64,000 nucleotides of DNA from Arenimonas daejeonensis (GCF_007993735.1 NZ_CP042453.1:434001-498000); one strand, 5' to 3'; positions 18,533 to 29,441 are shown, counted from the stretch's first letter. Numbers and translations: made by a program. Notes: a model not told the origin generated them from the sequence alone.

Positions 18533-20029
18533 GGCCATCGCCGAAGGCGGCGCCGAACGCCGCCTGCACCCGCTGTCGTGGCTGTTCGTGCTGATCCAGC
18601 AGCTCAAGAGTTTCGCGATCCCGCTGCTGGTGCTGCTGTTCACCGGGCGTGGCAATTCCTTGGGAACTCTGGGGCCTGCTGGGCGCCGGCGTGCTGGTGC
18701 TGGTGTCGCTGGCGCAATACTTCACCTACCGGTTCCGGGTCGAGGGCGACGGCATCGTCATCCGCAGCGGCCTGTTCCAGAAAAGCCTGCGGCACATCCC
18801 GTTCCAGCGCATCCACAACGTCGCCCTGCACCAGTCGCTGCTGCACCGGATCTTCGGCGTGGCGGAAGTGCGGCTGGAATCGGCCGGCGGCATGCGCCCG
18901 GAGGGCGAGATGCGGGTGCTGTCGCTGCACGACGCGCATGCGCTGGAAGAACTGGTTCGCAGCCACGGCCAGGCCGCGGCGACGGACGGTGCAGCCGACG
19001 AGACACAAACGCCGACGTCCCGCGAGCTGCTGTCGCTGCCCACCAGCGAGGTCGTGCGCCTGGGCCTGATCTCCAACCGCGGCATGATCCTGGTCGCGGC
19101 GGCGATCGGCGTGCTGGCGCAGGCCAGTTCGGACCTGGTCGGCGACACCCTGGAGTCCTGGATCAAGCTGCTGATGGGCTGGGGCAAGGACCTGCTTATG
19201 GGCGTGGCCGGCTGGGTCTTCGGTGCGCTGAGCCTGCTGCTGTTCGCGGTGGTCGCGCTGCGCCTGCTGTCGATCGTGTTGGCCTTGCTGCAGTACCACG
19301 GCTTCACCCTGACCGAAACCGGCCGCCGGCTCAGCGTGCAGCGCGGACTGCTGACCCGGCTGCGCGCCAACATGCCGCGCCGGCGCATCCAGGCCTGGAG
19401 CCTGCGCGAAAGCCTGACCCATCGCTGGCTGGGGCGGCGCAGCCTGCGCGTGGACAGCGCGTCGGTGGATACCGTCAACGACCAGCGCTCGCTGCGCGAC
19501 CTGGCGCCGGTGGCGACACCGGAAACGATGGACGGCCTGATCCGCCACCTGCTGCCCGGCGGCCATTGGCCGTTGCAGGACTGGCGGCCGCTGCATCCGC
19601 GCGCCTGGCGGCGGCAGTTCGCCCTGCCCGCGTTGTTCGCGCTGGTGCTGACCGCCGTGCTGACTTGGCGCCAGGGCCTGGGGCCTGGCCGCGCTGGCGC
19701 TGCTGCCGCTGTTGCTGGTGCGTGCGCGGATCTGGGCGCGCCACGCCGGTTATTGCCTGGAGAATGGCGTGATCGCGGTGCGCGAGGGCTGGCTGGACAA
19801 GTCCTGGCGCTTCGCCGAAACCGGCAAGCTGCAGGCGCTGCGGCTGACGCGCTCGCCGTTCGACCGCCGGCACGGCATGGCCAGCCTGCTGCTCGACACC
19901 GCCGGCGCCAGCCCGTTCGAGCCGCCGCTGCGCATCCGCTACCTCGCCGAAGCCGAGGCGCGAGCGCTGCACGACCGCCTGGCGGCCGCGATGGACGCCG
20001 CGCCTACTCGCGCCAGAACTGCGGCGTAA
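18516..20029 (+). CDS. Multi-PH-domain membrane protein (YdbT-like, two frameshifts)
   Basis: About 503 residues after correction. It has three bPH2 domains alternating with paired membrane helices. Diagnostic blocks are FRVEGDGIVIRSGLFQKSLRHIPFQRIHNV, LTETGRRLSVQRGLLTRLRANMPRRRIQAW and YCLENGVIAVREGWLDKSWRFAETGKLQAL. Frameshifts occur near 18661 (extra T in CCTGG) and 19683 (extra G after CCTGG); removing them joins three open frames into the family-length protein. It starts within the preceding PH gene, suggesting translational coupling. Its last 26 bases overlap the convergent trkH gene. Confidence 0.85.
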
Positions 20030-21461
20030 GCAGCACCAGCAGCGAGAACACCTCGAGGCGGCCCAGGATCATGCCGAGCGTGCCGAGCCAGACGGCGCCG
20101 TCGTTGACCCCGGCGAAATTGCTGGCCACGTCACCCAGGCCCGGGCCCAGGTTGGTCAGGGTCGCGACCGCGCCGCCGAACGAGGACTCGATGTCCAGGC
20201 CGGTGAGGTTCATCGCCAGCATCAGTGCCACGAAGCACAGCATCCAGATGGCGATGAAGCCGCTGACCGACAGCACCACGCTTTCCGACACGCGGCGTCC
20301 ACCCATCTTCATAAGGAACTGCGCCTTCGGGTGCACCAGCTGCTTGATTTCGCGGTAACCCTGCCGGACCACCATCACTACGCGCGCCACCTTCAGGCCA
20401 CCCACCGTCGAACCGGAGCAACCGCCGATGAAGGCCACGCCGACCACCAGCAGCGGCGCGGCGCCCGACCACTGGTCGAAGCCGGACACGGCGAAACCCG
20501 TGGTGGTGATCGAGGAGACGATCTGGAATGTCGCGTACCGGAAAGCATCGGCGAAATGCAGGTAGTCGCCACCCACCCAGATCATCAGCGCCACCAGCAC
20601 GCTGGCAACGGCGACGATGCGCAGGAAGGACCGTAATTCCGAATCGGTGCTGTAGACCGCCATGGACGCGCGCCGCCAGGCGACGAAGTGCAGGCCGAAG
20701 TTGACGCCGCCCAGCAGCATGAACACCACGGCGGTCCACTCCAGGATCGGGCTGTCCCAATACCCGAACGCGGCGTCGTAGGTGGAAAATCCGCCGGTGC
20801 TTACCGTACTCATCGCGTGGCAGATCGCCTCGAACAGGGTCATGCCGCCGAACCAGAACGCCAGCGCGCACAACACGGTAAGACCGAAATAGACGCCCCA
20901 GAGCGCCTTGGCCGTTTCGGCGATGCGCGGCGTGAGCTTGGTGTCCTTGGTCGGCCCGGTGCTTTCGGCGCGGAACAGCTGGGTGCCGCCGATCTTGAGC
21001 ATCGGCAGGATCGCCACTGCCAGGATCACGATGCCCATGCCGCCCAGGAACTGCAGCAACTGGCGGTAGAACTGCACGCTCTGCGGCAGGTCGTCCAGAC
21101 CGACGATGACCGTGGCGCCGGTGGTGGTCAGGCCCGAGGTGGCCTCGAAGATCGCGTCGGTGTAACTCAGGTGCGGCGGGCCGTGCACGAAGGGCAGCGC
21201 CGACACCAGGCTGGCGAACACCCAGGTCAGGGTCACGATCAGGAAGCCGTCGCGCAGGCGCAGGTCGTAGTTGACGTGGCGCACCGGCGCCCACAGCAGC
21301 AGGCCCAGGAAGCCGCTGGCGAGGAAGCTGCCGAAGAAGACGTGCGCCGTGCCCTCTTCGTTCCAGACCAGGGCCAGGAAGGCCGGCGGCAGCTTGGTCA
21401 GCGACGACAGGACGATGATGACGCCCAGGATGCGCTGGATGGCGCGGAAGCGCTGGCTCAC
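20004..21461 (-). CDS. trkH: Trk potassium uptake protein, membrane subunit
   Basis: A 485-residue inner-membrane K+ channel-like subunit. The four pore repeats with selectivity-filter glycine triplets are visible, for example ATSGLTTTGATV, MSTVSTGGFSTYDAAFG, SSITTTGFAVSGFD and ATLTNLGPGLGDV. It works with the cytosolic NAD-binding gating ring TrkA, encoded immediately upstream with a four-base overlap. The end overlaps the convergent PH-protein gene by 26 bases. Confidence 0.96.
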   Translation of the reverse strand: MSQRFRAIQRILGVIIVLSSLTKLPPAFLALVWNEEGTAHVFFGSFLASGFLGLLLWAPVRHVNYDLRLRDGFLIVTLTWVFASLVSALPFVHGPPHLSYTDAIFEATSGLTTTGATVIVGLDDLPQSVQFYRQLLQFLGGMGIVILAVAILPMLKIGGTQLFRAESTGPTKDTKLTPRIAETAKALWGVYFGLTVLCALAFWFGGMTLFEAICHAMSTVSTGGFSTYDAAFGYWDSPILEWTAVVFMLLGGVNFGLHFVAWRRASMAVYSTDSELRSFLRIVAVASVLVALMIWVGGDYLHFADAFRYATFQIVSSITTTGFAVSGFDQWSGAAPLLVVGVAFIGGCSGSTVGGLKVARVVMVVRQGYREIKQLVHPKAQFLMKMGGRRVSESVVLSVSGFIAIWMLCFVALMLAMNLTGLDIESSFGGAVATLTNLGPGLGDVASNFAGVNDGAVWLGTLGMILGRLEVFSLLVLLTPQFWRE

Positions 21462-22837
21462 AGCCAGGTCGCCCCGGTCTGGAACAGGGCGCTCACCTGG
21501 GCCATCTCGCGTTTGTCCATCACGAACAGGATGACGTGGTCGCCCGGTTCGATCACCACGTCGTGGTGGGCGATCAGCAGCTTGTCGCCGCGCACCAGGC
21601 CGCCGATGGTGGTGGCCGGCGGCAGTTCCAGTTCATCCAGGCCGCGACCGACCACCTGCGAGGTGCGGCGGTCGCCGCGCACCACCGCTTCGATCGCTTC
21701 GGCCGCGCCACGGCGCAGCGAATAAACCCGCGCCGGCGCGCCTTCGCGGATGTGCGCCAACAGCGCGCCCAGCGTCACCAGCTGCGGACTGACGGCGATG
21801 TCGATGGTGCCGCCCTCGACCAGCTCCGCGTACGACGGCCGGTTGATCAGCGAGATCACGCGCGGGCAGCCCATGCGCTTGGCCAGCATCGCCGAGAGGA
21901 TGTTGGCCTCGTCGTCGTTGGTCATGGCGCAGTAGACGTCGGTCTGGTCGATGTTCTCCTCGCGCAGCAGGTCCTCGTCGGCGCAGTCGCCGACCAGCAC
22001 GATGGAGTTGAGCAGGTCCTCGGCGATGCCGCGGGCGCGTTCGCGCGAACGTTCGAGCACCTTCACCGAATAGCGCGATTCCAGGCTGCGGGCCAGGTTG
22101 CGTCCGATGTTGCCGCCGCCGGCGATCAGCAGCCGGCGCGCGGGGCGCGGGTCGACCTTGCGCAGCTCGCTCATCACCGTGAGGATGTTCTTGCGGTCGG
22201 CGAGGAAAAACACCTCGTCGTCCACCTCGATCACGGTGCTGCCTTCGGGCTTGACCGCCTTGCCCTTGCGGAAGATCGCCGCCACGCGCGCATCCACGCC
22301 GGTGGGCAGGTGTTCGCGCAGGTCGCGGATCTCGTGCCCGACCAGGGCGCCGCCGGGCACCGCGCGCACCGCCACCAGCTGGGCGCGGCCGTCGGCGAAG
22401 TCCAGCACCTGCAACGCGCCCGGGTATTCGATCAGGCGTTCGACGTGGCGGCAGACCAATTGTTCGGGGCTGATCGCCGCACTGACCGCGGAATGCTCCG
22501 GATCCGCCAGCGCCGCCACCTCGAGGTATTGCGCTTCGCGCAGGCGGGCCACGCGGGTCGGGGTGCGGAACTGGTGCTGGGCGACCTGGCAGGCGATCAG
22601 GTTGACCTCGTCGCTGGAGGTCACGGCGACCAGCAGCTCCGCCTCCTCGGCACCGGCCTGGGCCAGCACGCTGGGCAGCGAGGCGTGGCCGACGACGGTG
22701 CGGATGTCGAGTTTTTCCGCCAGTTCACGCAGGCGGTTGTGGTCGGTGTCCACCACGGTGATGTCGTTGTTCTCGGAGGCCAGGGCCGACGCGACCGAGG
22801 TGCCGACCTGGCCCGCGCCCAGGATGAGGATCTTCAT
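21458..22837 (-). CDS. trkA: Trk potassium uptake protein, NAD-binding regulatory subunit
   Basis: A 459-residue peripheral protein with two RCK units. The first Rossmann motif is ILGAGQVGTSVASAL with acidic VVDTDHNRLREL, the second LIAGGGNIGRNLARSLE with VLERSRERARGI. Each is followed by a TrkA-C domain. It assembles under TrkH and gates K+ uptake in response to NAD(H)/ATP. Together with rsmB-fmt-def upstream the order matches the classical gammaproteobacterial def-fmt-rsmB-trkA arrangement. Confidence 0.96.
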   Translation of the reverse strand: MKILILGAGQVGTSVASALASENNDITVVDTDHNRLRELAEKLDIRTVVGHASLPSVLAQAGAEEAELLVAVTSSDEVNLIACQVAQHQFRTPTRVARLREAQYLEVAALADPEHSAVSAAISPEQLVCRHVERLIEYPGALQVLDFADGRAQLVAVRAVPGGALVGHEIRDLREHLPTGVDARVAAIFRKGKAVKPEGSTVIEVDDEVFFLADRKNILTVMSELRKVDPRPARRLLIAGGGNIGRNLARSLESRYSVKVLERSRERARGIAEDLLNSIVLVGDCADEDLLREENIDQTDVYCAMTNDDEANILSAMLAKRMGCPRVISLINRPSYAELVEGGTIDIAVSPQLVTLGALLAHIREGAPARVYSLRRGAAEAIEAVVRGDRRTSQVVGRGLDELELPPATTIGGLVRGDKLLIAHHDVVIEPGDHVILFVMDKREMAQVSALFQTGATWL

Positions 22838-22989
22838 GACGCCATGACCTTCTTTTGATCTGGTTCCGCTGGAAGCCGCATCCCGGCACCGGCCGGTGCG
22901 GCTAGTCTACCGGGCAGGACCCTGCCCCGGCAGCCACGTCAACGCCAGTGAAAGCCCACGCCTGGTGATCACGCCCGGTCCGGCCCGGC

Positions 22990-24308
22990 TCAGCCCTGCC
23001 GGACCAGTGCGGCGTAGAAGAATCCGTCCATGCCGTCCTCGCCCGGCAGGCGCTGGCGGCCGGCGCCGCTGGCGCGGCCGAAACGTTCGTCCAGCGGCGT
23101 GGCGACGGCATCGGGCGTGCGCGCGAGGAAGGCGTCCACCTGCCGTTCGTTCTCATCGCGAAGGATCGAGCAGGTCGCGTACACCAGGCGCCCGCCCGGC
23201 CGCAGCAAGGGCCAAAGGGCATCCAGCAGCCGCGCCTGGGTCTGCACCAGCACCGGGATGTCGGTGGCGCGACGATGCCATTTGATGTCGGGCTGGCGAC
23301 GGATGATGCCGGTGGCCGAACACGGCGCATCGAGGAGGATGGCGTCGAACGGTTCGCCATCCCACCAGTCCGTCGTCGCGGCGGCATCGGCGACCCGCAG
23401 CTGCACGTTTGGCGTGGCCAGGCCCTGGCGGTCGAGCTGCTGGGCCACCCGCTGCAGCCGTCGCGCCTCGATGTCGATCGCCAGCAGGCGGCCGTGGTCC
23501 GGATCGAGGCGTTCGGCGATCTGCGCCGACTTGCCGCCCGGGGCGGCACAGGCGTCGAGCACGCGCTCGCCCGGCTGCGGGTCCAGCGCCAGCACGGCCA
23601 GCTGGGCGGCGCCATCCTGGATGCTCAAGGCACCGGTGTGCCAGAACGGAAGCCGTTCGACCGGCAGCGGGTCAAGCACGCGGACGGCATTGGGCAGTCG
23701 CTCGGTAGCCTCGGCCGCGACCTCGTCCTCGCGCAGAGAGCGCAGCAGGCGGTCGATGCCGAGCTCCCGCGGATTGCAGCGAAGCCAGAGCGGCGCCGGC
23801 TGGTTGTTGGCGGCCAGGATGTCCTGCCACTGCCCGGGCCAGTCGGCGCGCAGGCGTTCGACCAGCCAGTCGGGATGGCTGCCGGAAACGGCGGGATCCG
23901 GGCTTTCCGGCAGGGATTCCCGGCTGGCGCGGCGCAGCAGGGCATTCACGAAACCGACCAGCGGCGCCCTTCCCAGCTCGCGGGTGGCTTCCGCCGTGGC
24001 GGACACGGCCGCATGCGCCGGCAGGCCGGGGCGTCCATCTGGGCCAGGCCCGTGAGCAGCAGGCAATGCACCGGGAAATCGCGTTTGGCCAGGGGCTTGG
24101 CCAGCCAGGCGGAAAGCACGAATTCGTAACGCCGGCGGTGGCGCAGGGCGCTGAAGCAGATCGCTTCCAGCAGGGCGCGGTCGCGAGTGTCCTGCAGCGC
24201 GGCCAGGGCCGGTCCGAGTTGGGCTTTCAGCGAGCGCCCCTCGCCCAACACCGCCACCAGCACCCGCGCGGCACGCGCCCGCAGCGCCGAGCCGGCCGGG
24301 GCCGTCAT
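22990..24308 (-). CDS. rsmB: 16S rRNA m5C967 methyltransferase RsmB (one frameshift)
   Basis: An N-terminal NusB-like domain ([18 protein letters not shown]) is joined to a SAM methyltransferase domain. The two catalytic cysteines are seen in [18 protein letters not shown] and [15 protein letters not shown]; the SAM site is [18 protein letters not shown]. Near 24022 a base is missing (CCGGGGC for CCCGGGGC), splitting the gene into two frames. Correcting it gives [24 protein letters not shown] and a protein of about 439 residues. It overlaps fmt by four bases (24305-24308). Confidence 0.95.
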
Positions 24309-25231
24309 GGGGTCTTCAAGGCCGGGCGGGCATTGAGGTAGTCCGCCGCGGACACCGGCCGACCGCCCTCGCGCTGCACGCGCAGCAGGCGCAGCGCGCC
24401 TTCGCCGCAGGCCACGTCCAGGCCGTCGCGGGTGGCGGCCAGGAGCGTGCCGGGTGGCCGGTCGTGCCTGGTTGGCAGGGCACGGGCGGCATGGACACGC
24501 AGGCGCTCGCCGGACAGTTCGGCTTCCGCCACCGGCCAGGGATCGAAGGCGCGAACGCGGTTGGCCAGCGCGGTCGCCGGCAGCGCCCAGTCCAGCTTCG
24601 CCTCGGCTTTGTCTAGTTTGTGCGCATAGGTCACGCCTTCGGCCGGCTGTGCCTGCGGCACCGGCCGCATGCCGGCGCGCAGCAGTTTCAGGCCGTCGGC
24701 CAGCACTTCGGCGCCAAGCGCGGCCAGGCGATCGTGCAGGCTGCCGCCGGTGTCTTCAGGCGTGATCGGCGTGGCCAGGCTCAGCAGCACCGGGCCGGTG
24801 TCGAGGCCTTTTTCCATCTGCATCAGGCAGACGCCGGTTTCGCTGTCGCCGGCCTCCAGCGCGCGCTGGATCGGCGCCGCGCCGCGCCAGCGCGGCAGCA
24901 GTGAGGCGTGCACGTTCCAGCAGCCCAGGCGCGGGATGTCGAGCACCGACTGCGGCAGGATCAGGCCATAGGCCACGACAACGATCAGGTCGGGGCGCAG
25001 CGCCTGCAACTGCTCGCGCGCTTCGGCACGTTTGAAGTTTTCCGGCTGGAACACCGGCAACCCTCGTGCCAACGCCTCGACCTTGACCGGCGACGGCGCC
25101 AACTGGCGGCCGCGGCCTGCGGGGCGATCGGGCTGGGTGTAGACGGCAATCACTTCGCCGCCTTCGGCGGCAGTACGCAGGCAGGGCACCGCGAAGCCGG
25201 GCGTGCCGGCGAAGACGATGCGCAACGCCAT
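24305..25231 (-). CDS. fmt: Methionyl-tRNA formyltransferase
   Basis: A 308-residue enzyme that formylates initiator Met-tRNA using 10-formyltetrahydrofolate. Characteristic segments are [34 protein letters not shown] (the tRNA acceptor-arm loop), and the folate site [41 protein letters not shown], which contains the catalytic Asn-His-Asp set. The frame is open upstream to 25417, but the ATG at 25231 directly follows the def stop with one base between and matches the family start [13 protein letters not shown]. No frameshift here. Confidence 0.97.
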   Translation of the reverse strand: MALRIVFAGTPGFAVPCLRTAAEGGEVIAVYTQPDRPAGRGRQLAPSPVKVEALARGLPVFQPENFKRAEAREQLQALRPDLIVVVAYGLILPQSVLDIPRLGCWNVHASLLPRWRGAAPIQRALEAGDSETGVCLMQMEKGLDTGPVLLSLATPITPEDTGGSLHDRLAALGAEVLADGLKLLRAGMRPVPQAQPAEGVTYAHKLDKAEAKLDWALPATALANRVRAFDPWPVAEAELSGERLRVHAARALPTRHDRPPGTLLAATRDGLDVACGEGALRLLRVQREGGRPVSAADYLNARPALKTP

Positions 25232-25232
25232 G

Positions 25233-25744
25233 TCAGGCGGCCGCGTCGGAATTGCGCTGCTGCTTGGCCAGCTTCTTGCGGACCTGCTCGCGCTTGAGCG
25301 GCGAGAGGTAATCCACGAACACCTTGCCGGCGAGATGGTCCATCTCGTGCTGGACGCAGACCGCCAGCAAGCCGTCGGCGTCCACCTCGAAGGACTTGCC
25401 GTCGCGGTCCAGCGCACGCACGAGGACGCGGTCGGCGCGCTTCACGTCGGCGTAGATGCCCGGCACGGACAGGCAGCCTTATGGTAGACCTGGCTGCCCT
25501 CGGACTCGAGGATCTCCGGGTTGATGAACACCATTGGCCGGCTTTTGTCTTCGCTTACGTCCAATACCAGCAGGCGCAGGTGGACATCCACCTGGGTCGC
25601 GGCCAGACCGATGCCCGGAGCGGCATACATGGTCTCGAACATGTCGTCGATAAGACGGCGCAGGGTGTCATCCACCTGCTCGACCGGCTTGGCGACGGTT
25701 CGCAGCCGGGGATCGGGGAATTCCAGGATGGAGAGCTTGGCCAT
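25233..25744 (-). CDS. def: Peptide deformylase (one frameshift)
   Basis: Iron-type enzyme that removes the formyl group from nascent N-termini. The three motifs are present: [16 protein letters not shown] (only after correction) and HEMDHLAG carrying the HExxH-type metal ligands. Near 25482 the sequence is CCTTATGG where CCTTCATGG is needed; restoring the base reads [15 protein letters not shown] and a 170-residue protein, the usual length. The start at 25744 ([14 protein letters not shown]) is the family start. It heads the def-fmt-rsmB-trkA-trkH run and is divergent from the LysM gene. Confidence 0.95.
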
Positions 25745-25881
25745 GGACGGGGAAATGGGGAATACGGGACCGGACCTCAAGGGCCGGCGCATCATTATAC
25801 CCCGGGCGGGCTTGCAATCCCGGCCCGGATTTGGGCTATAGTCGCCCAACCTGTCCGGGGAAAATCAGGTGGATAGCCGCC

Positions 25882-26988
25882 ATGCTTAAACGGCTTCTTG
25901 CAGTTACCGCTGCCATGTTGCTCACCCTCGCCACTGCCGCGATCGCTGCGGAGTTGGCCGAGGATCATCCGACGACCTACACGGTCAAAAAGGGCGACAC
26001 CCTTTGGGACATCGCTGGGCGCTTCCTCAAGAAGCCCTGGCTCTGGCCCGAGATCTGGCAGGCCAATCCGCAGGTCAAGAACCCGCACCTGATCTTCCCG
26101 GGTGACGTGCTCAGCCTGGTCTACATCGACGGCGAGCCGAGGATCACCTCGGAGGGCCCGCAGATCGGCGAATCGGTCAATACGATTCCGCTGTCCGATG
26201 TCGAGCCTTTCCTCAGGCAGTTCACTGTGGTCGACGACGCCCAGTCGCTGCCCTATGTGATCGGCCTCGAGGACGACCGCATCTACAGCACGGCCGGCCA
26301 GTTGGTGTTCGTCCGCGGCCTCGACGGCGCACAGCCGGGCCAGGTGGTCGACTTCACCCGTCCGGTGCACACCTTCGGTGGTGGCGACGCCGAGGAGGGC
26401 CCTGGCCGCTCGGTGCTCGACTACCGCAGCGCCCGCACCCACACGCATTGGGGCAACCCGCCCGGCTTCGGCGAAGCCGACGGTGAGCATCTGGGTGATG
26501 AACTCCAGCTGCATGCAACCGGCGAAGTGACCCAGATCCAGGGCGAAGTCGCGGTTGTGGTGCTGCGCGAGGAAGGCCGCGAGGTCCGGGTCGGCGACCG
26601 CGTACTGCCTTCCGAGGCGCAACCCTACGATCTGCAGTTCATGCCCCGCGCTCCCGACAGCATCCCCGAGAACGCCCGGGTCCTGTCGGTCGCCGACGGC
26701 ATGCAGGCCGGCCCGCGGCTGGTGGTGGCGCTCTCTGTTGGTGCCCGCGACGGCATCCGCAACGGCCACACCTTCTCGATCTGGCACGACGGCGCGCTGC
26801 GTCCGGATACCGTCAAACACGGCAACCTGATGTCGGCCAAGGCCGACAAGGTCGAGATGCCGGACGATTTCGTCGGCCACCTGATGGTGTTCCGCACCTT
26901 CGACAAGGTCAGCTACGCGCTGGTGATGAATGGCATCCGCCCGACGCATCCGGGCGACCTGCTCAAGCATCCGGACGCGAGCCAGTAA
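25882..26988 (+). CDS. Exported LysM-domain protein
   Basis: A 368-residue secreted or periplasmic protein with a Sec signal peptide (basic MLKR then [19 protein letters not shown]) and one LysM domain at about residues 30-85: [18 protein letters not shown], then [25 protein letters not shown]. LysM binds peptidoglycan glycan chains. The remaining 280 residues are beta-rich with no catalytic motif seen; a structural or anchoring function is likely. Homologues stand immediately upstream of dprA in many gammaproteobacteria. Start chosen at 25882 because of the signal peptide and AGGTGGA upstream. Confidence 0.93.
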   Translation: MLKRLLAVTAAMLLTLATAAIAAELAEDHPTTYTVKKGDTLWDIAGRFLKKPWLWPEIWQANPQVKNPHLIFPGDVLSLVYIDGEPRITSEGPQIGESVNTIPLSDVEPFLRQFTVVDDAQSLPYVIGLEDDRIYSTAGQLVFVRGLDGAQPGQVVDFTRPVHTFGGGDAEEGPGRSVLDYRSARTHTHWGNPPGFGEADGEHLGDELQLHATGEVTQIQGEVAVVVLREEGREVRVGDRVLPSEAQPYDLQFMPRAPDSIPENARVLSVADGMQAGPRLVVALSVGARDGIRNGHTFSIWHDGALRPDTVKHGNLMSAKADKVEMPDDFVGHLMVFRTFDKVSYALVMNGIRPTHPGDLLKHPDASQ

Positions 26989-27013
26989 GACACGTCGGAT
27001 GGCATAGCTCCTA

Positions 27014-27041
27014 CATCGCGGCGCCTTCGGGCGCCGCGATG
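27014..27041. terminator. Strong stem-loop after the LysM gene (REP-like)
   Basis: A perfect 12-bp stem CATCGCGGCGCC/GGCGCCGCGATG with a TTCG tetraloop lies between the LysM protein and dprA. There is no T tract. It is preceded by GCTCCTA, which resembles the ends of Xanthomonad/Pseudomonad REP elements. It could attenuate transcription or protect the upstream mRNA. Confidence 0.5.
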
Positions 27042-27052
27042 CTGTCGGGGCC

Positions 27053-28168
27053 ATGAACTCCGACCTCGCACTGCTCACGCTCGCCCGGGCGAAACTGCCC
27101 GACGCCCTGCTCCGCCATCTGCTCGAACACCACGCCAGCCCGGAAGCCGCGCTGCACGCCTGCCGCCACGGCGCCGGCCTGGCACAGGCGGCCGGCGATC
27201 CCGCGGCGCTCCAGCCGCCCGATCCGCGACGGCTGGACGCCGACCAGGCCTGGCTGGCCGATCCGGACCATCACCTCATCGGCTGGCACGACCCCGATTA
27301 CCCCGCCCTGCTGCGGCGCAGCCCCCAACCGCCGCCCGTGCTCTTCTGCGTAGGGAACCCCACCCTGCTCTGGTCGCCGCAGATCGCCATCGTCGGCAGT
27401 CGGCGCCCCAGTGCCGGCGGACGCGACCAGGCGCGGCGCTTCGGGCGCCGACTCGCGGGCGCCGGCTGGACTGTCACCAGCGGCCTGGCCGAAGGCATCG
27501 ACACCGCCGCACACCTGGGTGCCCTGTCCACCGGCCGCACGCTGGCCGTGGTCGGCACTGGCCCGGACGTGTCCTACCCCGCCGCAAATGCCGCTCTGAT
27601 GAGGCGCATCGCCACCGAAGGTGCCGTGGTGAGTGAGCACCCGCCCGGCACGGGCGCCCTGGCAAGCCATTTTCCCAGCCGAAACCGCATCATCGCCGGC
27701 CTCAGCATGGGCACCTTCGTGGTCGAGGCCGCCCTGCGCTCCGGCGCCCTGATCAGTGCCCGGCTGGCTGCCGAAGCCGGGCGGGAGGTGTTTGCCCTCC
27801 CCGGTTCGGTCGACAACCCCATGGCCCGCGGCTGCCACCGGCTGATCCGGGACGGTGCCGCCTGGTCGAAGAGCCGGCCGAGCTGATCGCCGCCCTCGCC
27901 CCGCTCGCGTCCAGCCTGGCCGATGCCCTGCGCGGACGCCTGTCGGACCTGTCAAACACCGGCGTTTCCCGGTCAGGCCAGGGACAGCCGACAGGGGATG
28001 AGGACCACAACCGGCTGTGGTCGGCCTGCAGGGCACGACCCAACCGGCATGGATGTGCTGGCCGCACGTACAGGATTGACGGTGGCCGCCCTGTCCTCCA
28101 TGCTGCTGCTCATGGAGCTGGACGGGCGCGTGGTCGCCGACAACGGTCGCTACGCCCGCCGGTCCTGA
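27053..28168 (+). CDS. dprA: DNA-processing protein DprA (two frameshifts)
   Basis: A recombination mediator that loads RecA on incoming single-stranded DNA during transformation. The Rossmann-like core is clear: [72 protein letters not shown] and the C-terminal winged helix [30 protein letters not shown] base is missing near 27861 (GCCTGG for GCCCTGG), and a second break near 28035 (around TGCAGGG, net two bases short) moves the frame into the last domain. After correction the length is about 372 residues, within the normal range. It belongs to the dprA-smg-topA run. Confidence 0.92.
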
Positions 28169-28203
28169 CCTTCCCACCGCGCCACGGGCGCAGGCTGAGG
28201 GTA

Positions 28204-28676
28204 ATGAAAGAGACCATACTGGACGTCCTGCTGTACCTGTTCGAGCACTACTTCTACGACGACCCCGACGCCGTCCGGGATCGCGACTCGCTCCAGAATG
28301 GCCTGATCCAGGCCGGCTTCAGCCCCGCGGAAATCAACAAGGCCTTCGACTGGCTCGATGAACTCGCGCGCCAGCGGCCGGCCGCGGCCGGGCCGCGCCT
28401 GAACACGCCGGTGCGCGTCTATGCCGAGCCTGAACTCGACCGCCTGGACACCGAATGCCGCGGCTTCCTGATGTTATGGAGCACAGCGGCGTGATCGATG
28501 CCGACCAGCGCGAGCTGGTGCTGGACCGGGTCATGGCCCTGGACCAGGACGACGTGGACGTGGACGACCTCAAATGGGTCGTGCTGATGGTGCTGTTCAA
28601 CCAGCCCGGGTCGGAAGCGGCCTATGCCTGGATGGAAAGCCAGATGTTCGAGGACGAACCCGAACCGGTGCACTGA
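28204..28676 (+). CDS. smg: Smg/DUF494 family protein (one frameshift)
   Basis: A 157-residue acidic protein of the Smg family, found between dprA and topA in many gammaproteobacteria and of unproven function. The family start [17 protein letters not shown] and the C-terminal block [23 protein letters not shown] segment (here [20 protein letters not shown]) are present. Near 28475 TTATGG replaces TTCATGG; restoring it joins RGFLMF to [22 protein letters not shown] hairpin terminator follows at 28697. Confidence 0.93.
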
Positions 28677-28696
28677 CACCAGGCGGGAAACAGCGA

Positions 28697-28724
28697 CGCC
28701 CGGCCCAGGCCGGGCGTTTGTTTT
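28697..28724 (+). terminator. Rho-independent terminator after smg
   Basis: The GC stem CGCCCGGC/GCCGGGCG with a four-base loop is followed by TTTGTTTT. It separates smg from the GYF/pilin gene. Confidence 0.75.
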
Positions 28725-28766
28725 GGGCCGCGGCATAACGCGGCGATTTCACAGGGGAGCATGGGG

Positions 28767-29441
28767 ATGAGCACCCTGGTACTACGTGGACCGCGGTCAG
28801 AACCGCCAAGGCCCGGTGGACGGCACCGCGCTGGCCGAAGCGCTGCGGCAGGGCCAACTGGACGACACCAGCCTGGTCTGGCGCGAAGGCCTGGCGCAGT
28901 GGTCGCCACTGGGCCAGTTCCGGGAGGAGCTGGGGCTGGGCGCGGCCGCAAATCCTCCCCCGCGCCTGCCCCGCCCACCGTTGCACCCGCCGCGGCTCCG
29001 GAAAAGAAGCGCAGCGGCTGCGTGATCGCGGCGATCGTCCTGGTGGGCGGCGGCCTCTTCCTGATCGTCGTGCTGGGCATCCTGGCGGCCATCGCCCTGC
29101 CCGCGTATCAGGACTACATCATCCGATCCAAGGTGGTGGCGGCCCACATCGAGGCCCGAGGCGCGCGGGTCGCGGTGGAGGAGTTCGTGCTCAACACCGA
29201 CCGCTGTCCGCGGGACGCGGACGAGCTGCAACTACCGCCGGTTTCCACCCCGGGAGTCGCCATGCGCGAGATCGGTGAAGCCCATACCGGCATGTGCATC
29301 ATCGAAGTCGAAATGGCCGGCGATTTCGCCGGTGGCAGGCTGGCCGGCCAGCGTCTGCGGCACAGCCGCGACAGCGCCGGCGACTGGTATTGCACCAGCG
29401 GCAGCATCGACAGCAAGTACCTGCCGGCCGACTGCCGCTGA
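28767..29441 (+). CDS. GYF_2-domain/type IV pilin-like hybrid membrane protein (two compensating frameshifts)
   Basis: After correction this is a protein of about 224 residues. Residues 1-55 match a GYF_2 (DUF4339) domain: WYYVDRGQNRQGPVDGTAL and SLVWREGLAQWSPLGQ. A Pro/Ala linker follows, then a hydrophobic helix at about 85-108 that continues into the pilin-like GILAAIALPAYQDYIIRSKVVAA, and a C-terminal domain with cysteines typical of minor pilins (DRCPRDADELQLP; WYCTSGSIDSKYLPADCR). An extra C near 28776 (CACCCTGG) and a missing C near 28961 cancel each other. Start 28767 is chosen over 28761 because of spacing to AGGGGAG. Confidence 0.78.
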   Translation: MSTLVLRGPRSEPPRPGGRHRAGRSAAAGPTGRHQPGLARRPGAVVATGPVPGGAGAGRGRKSSPAPAPPTVAPAAAPEKKRSGCVIAAIVLVGGGLFLIVVLGILAAIALPAYQDYIIRSKVVAAHIEARGARVAVEEFVLNTDRCPRDADELQLPPVSTPGVAMREIGEAHTGMCIIEVEMAGDFAGGRLAGQRLRHSRDSAGDWYCTSGSIDSKYLPADCR

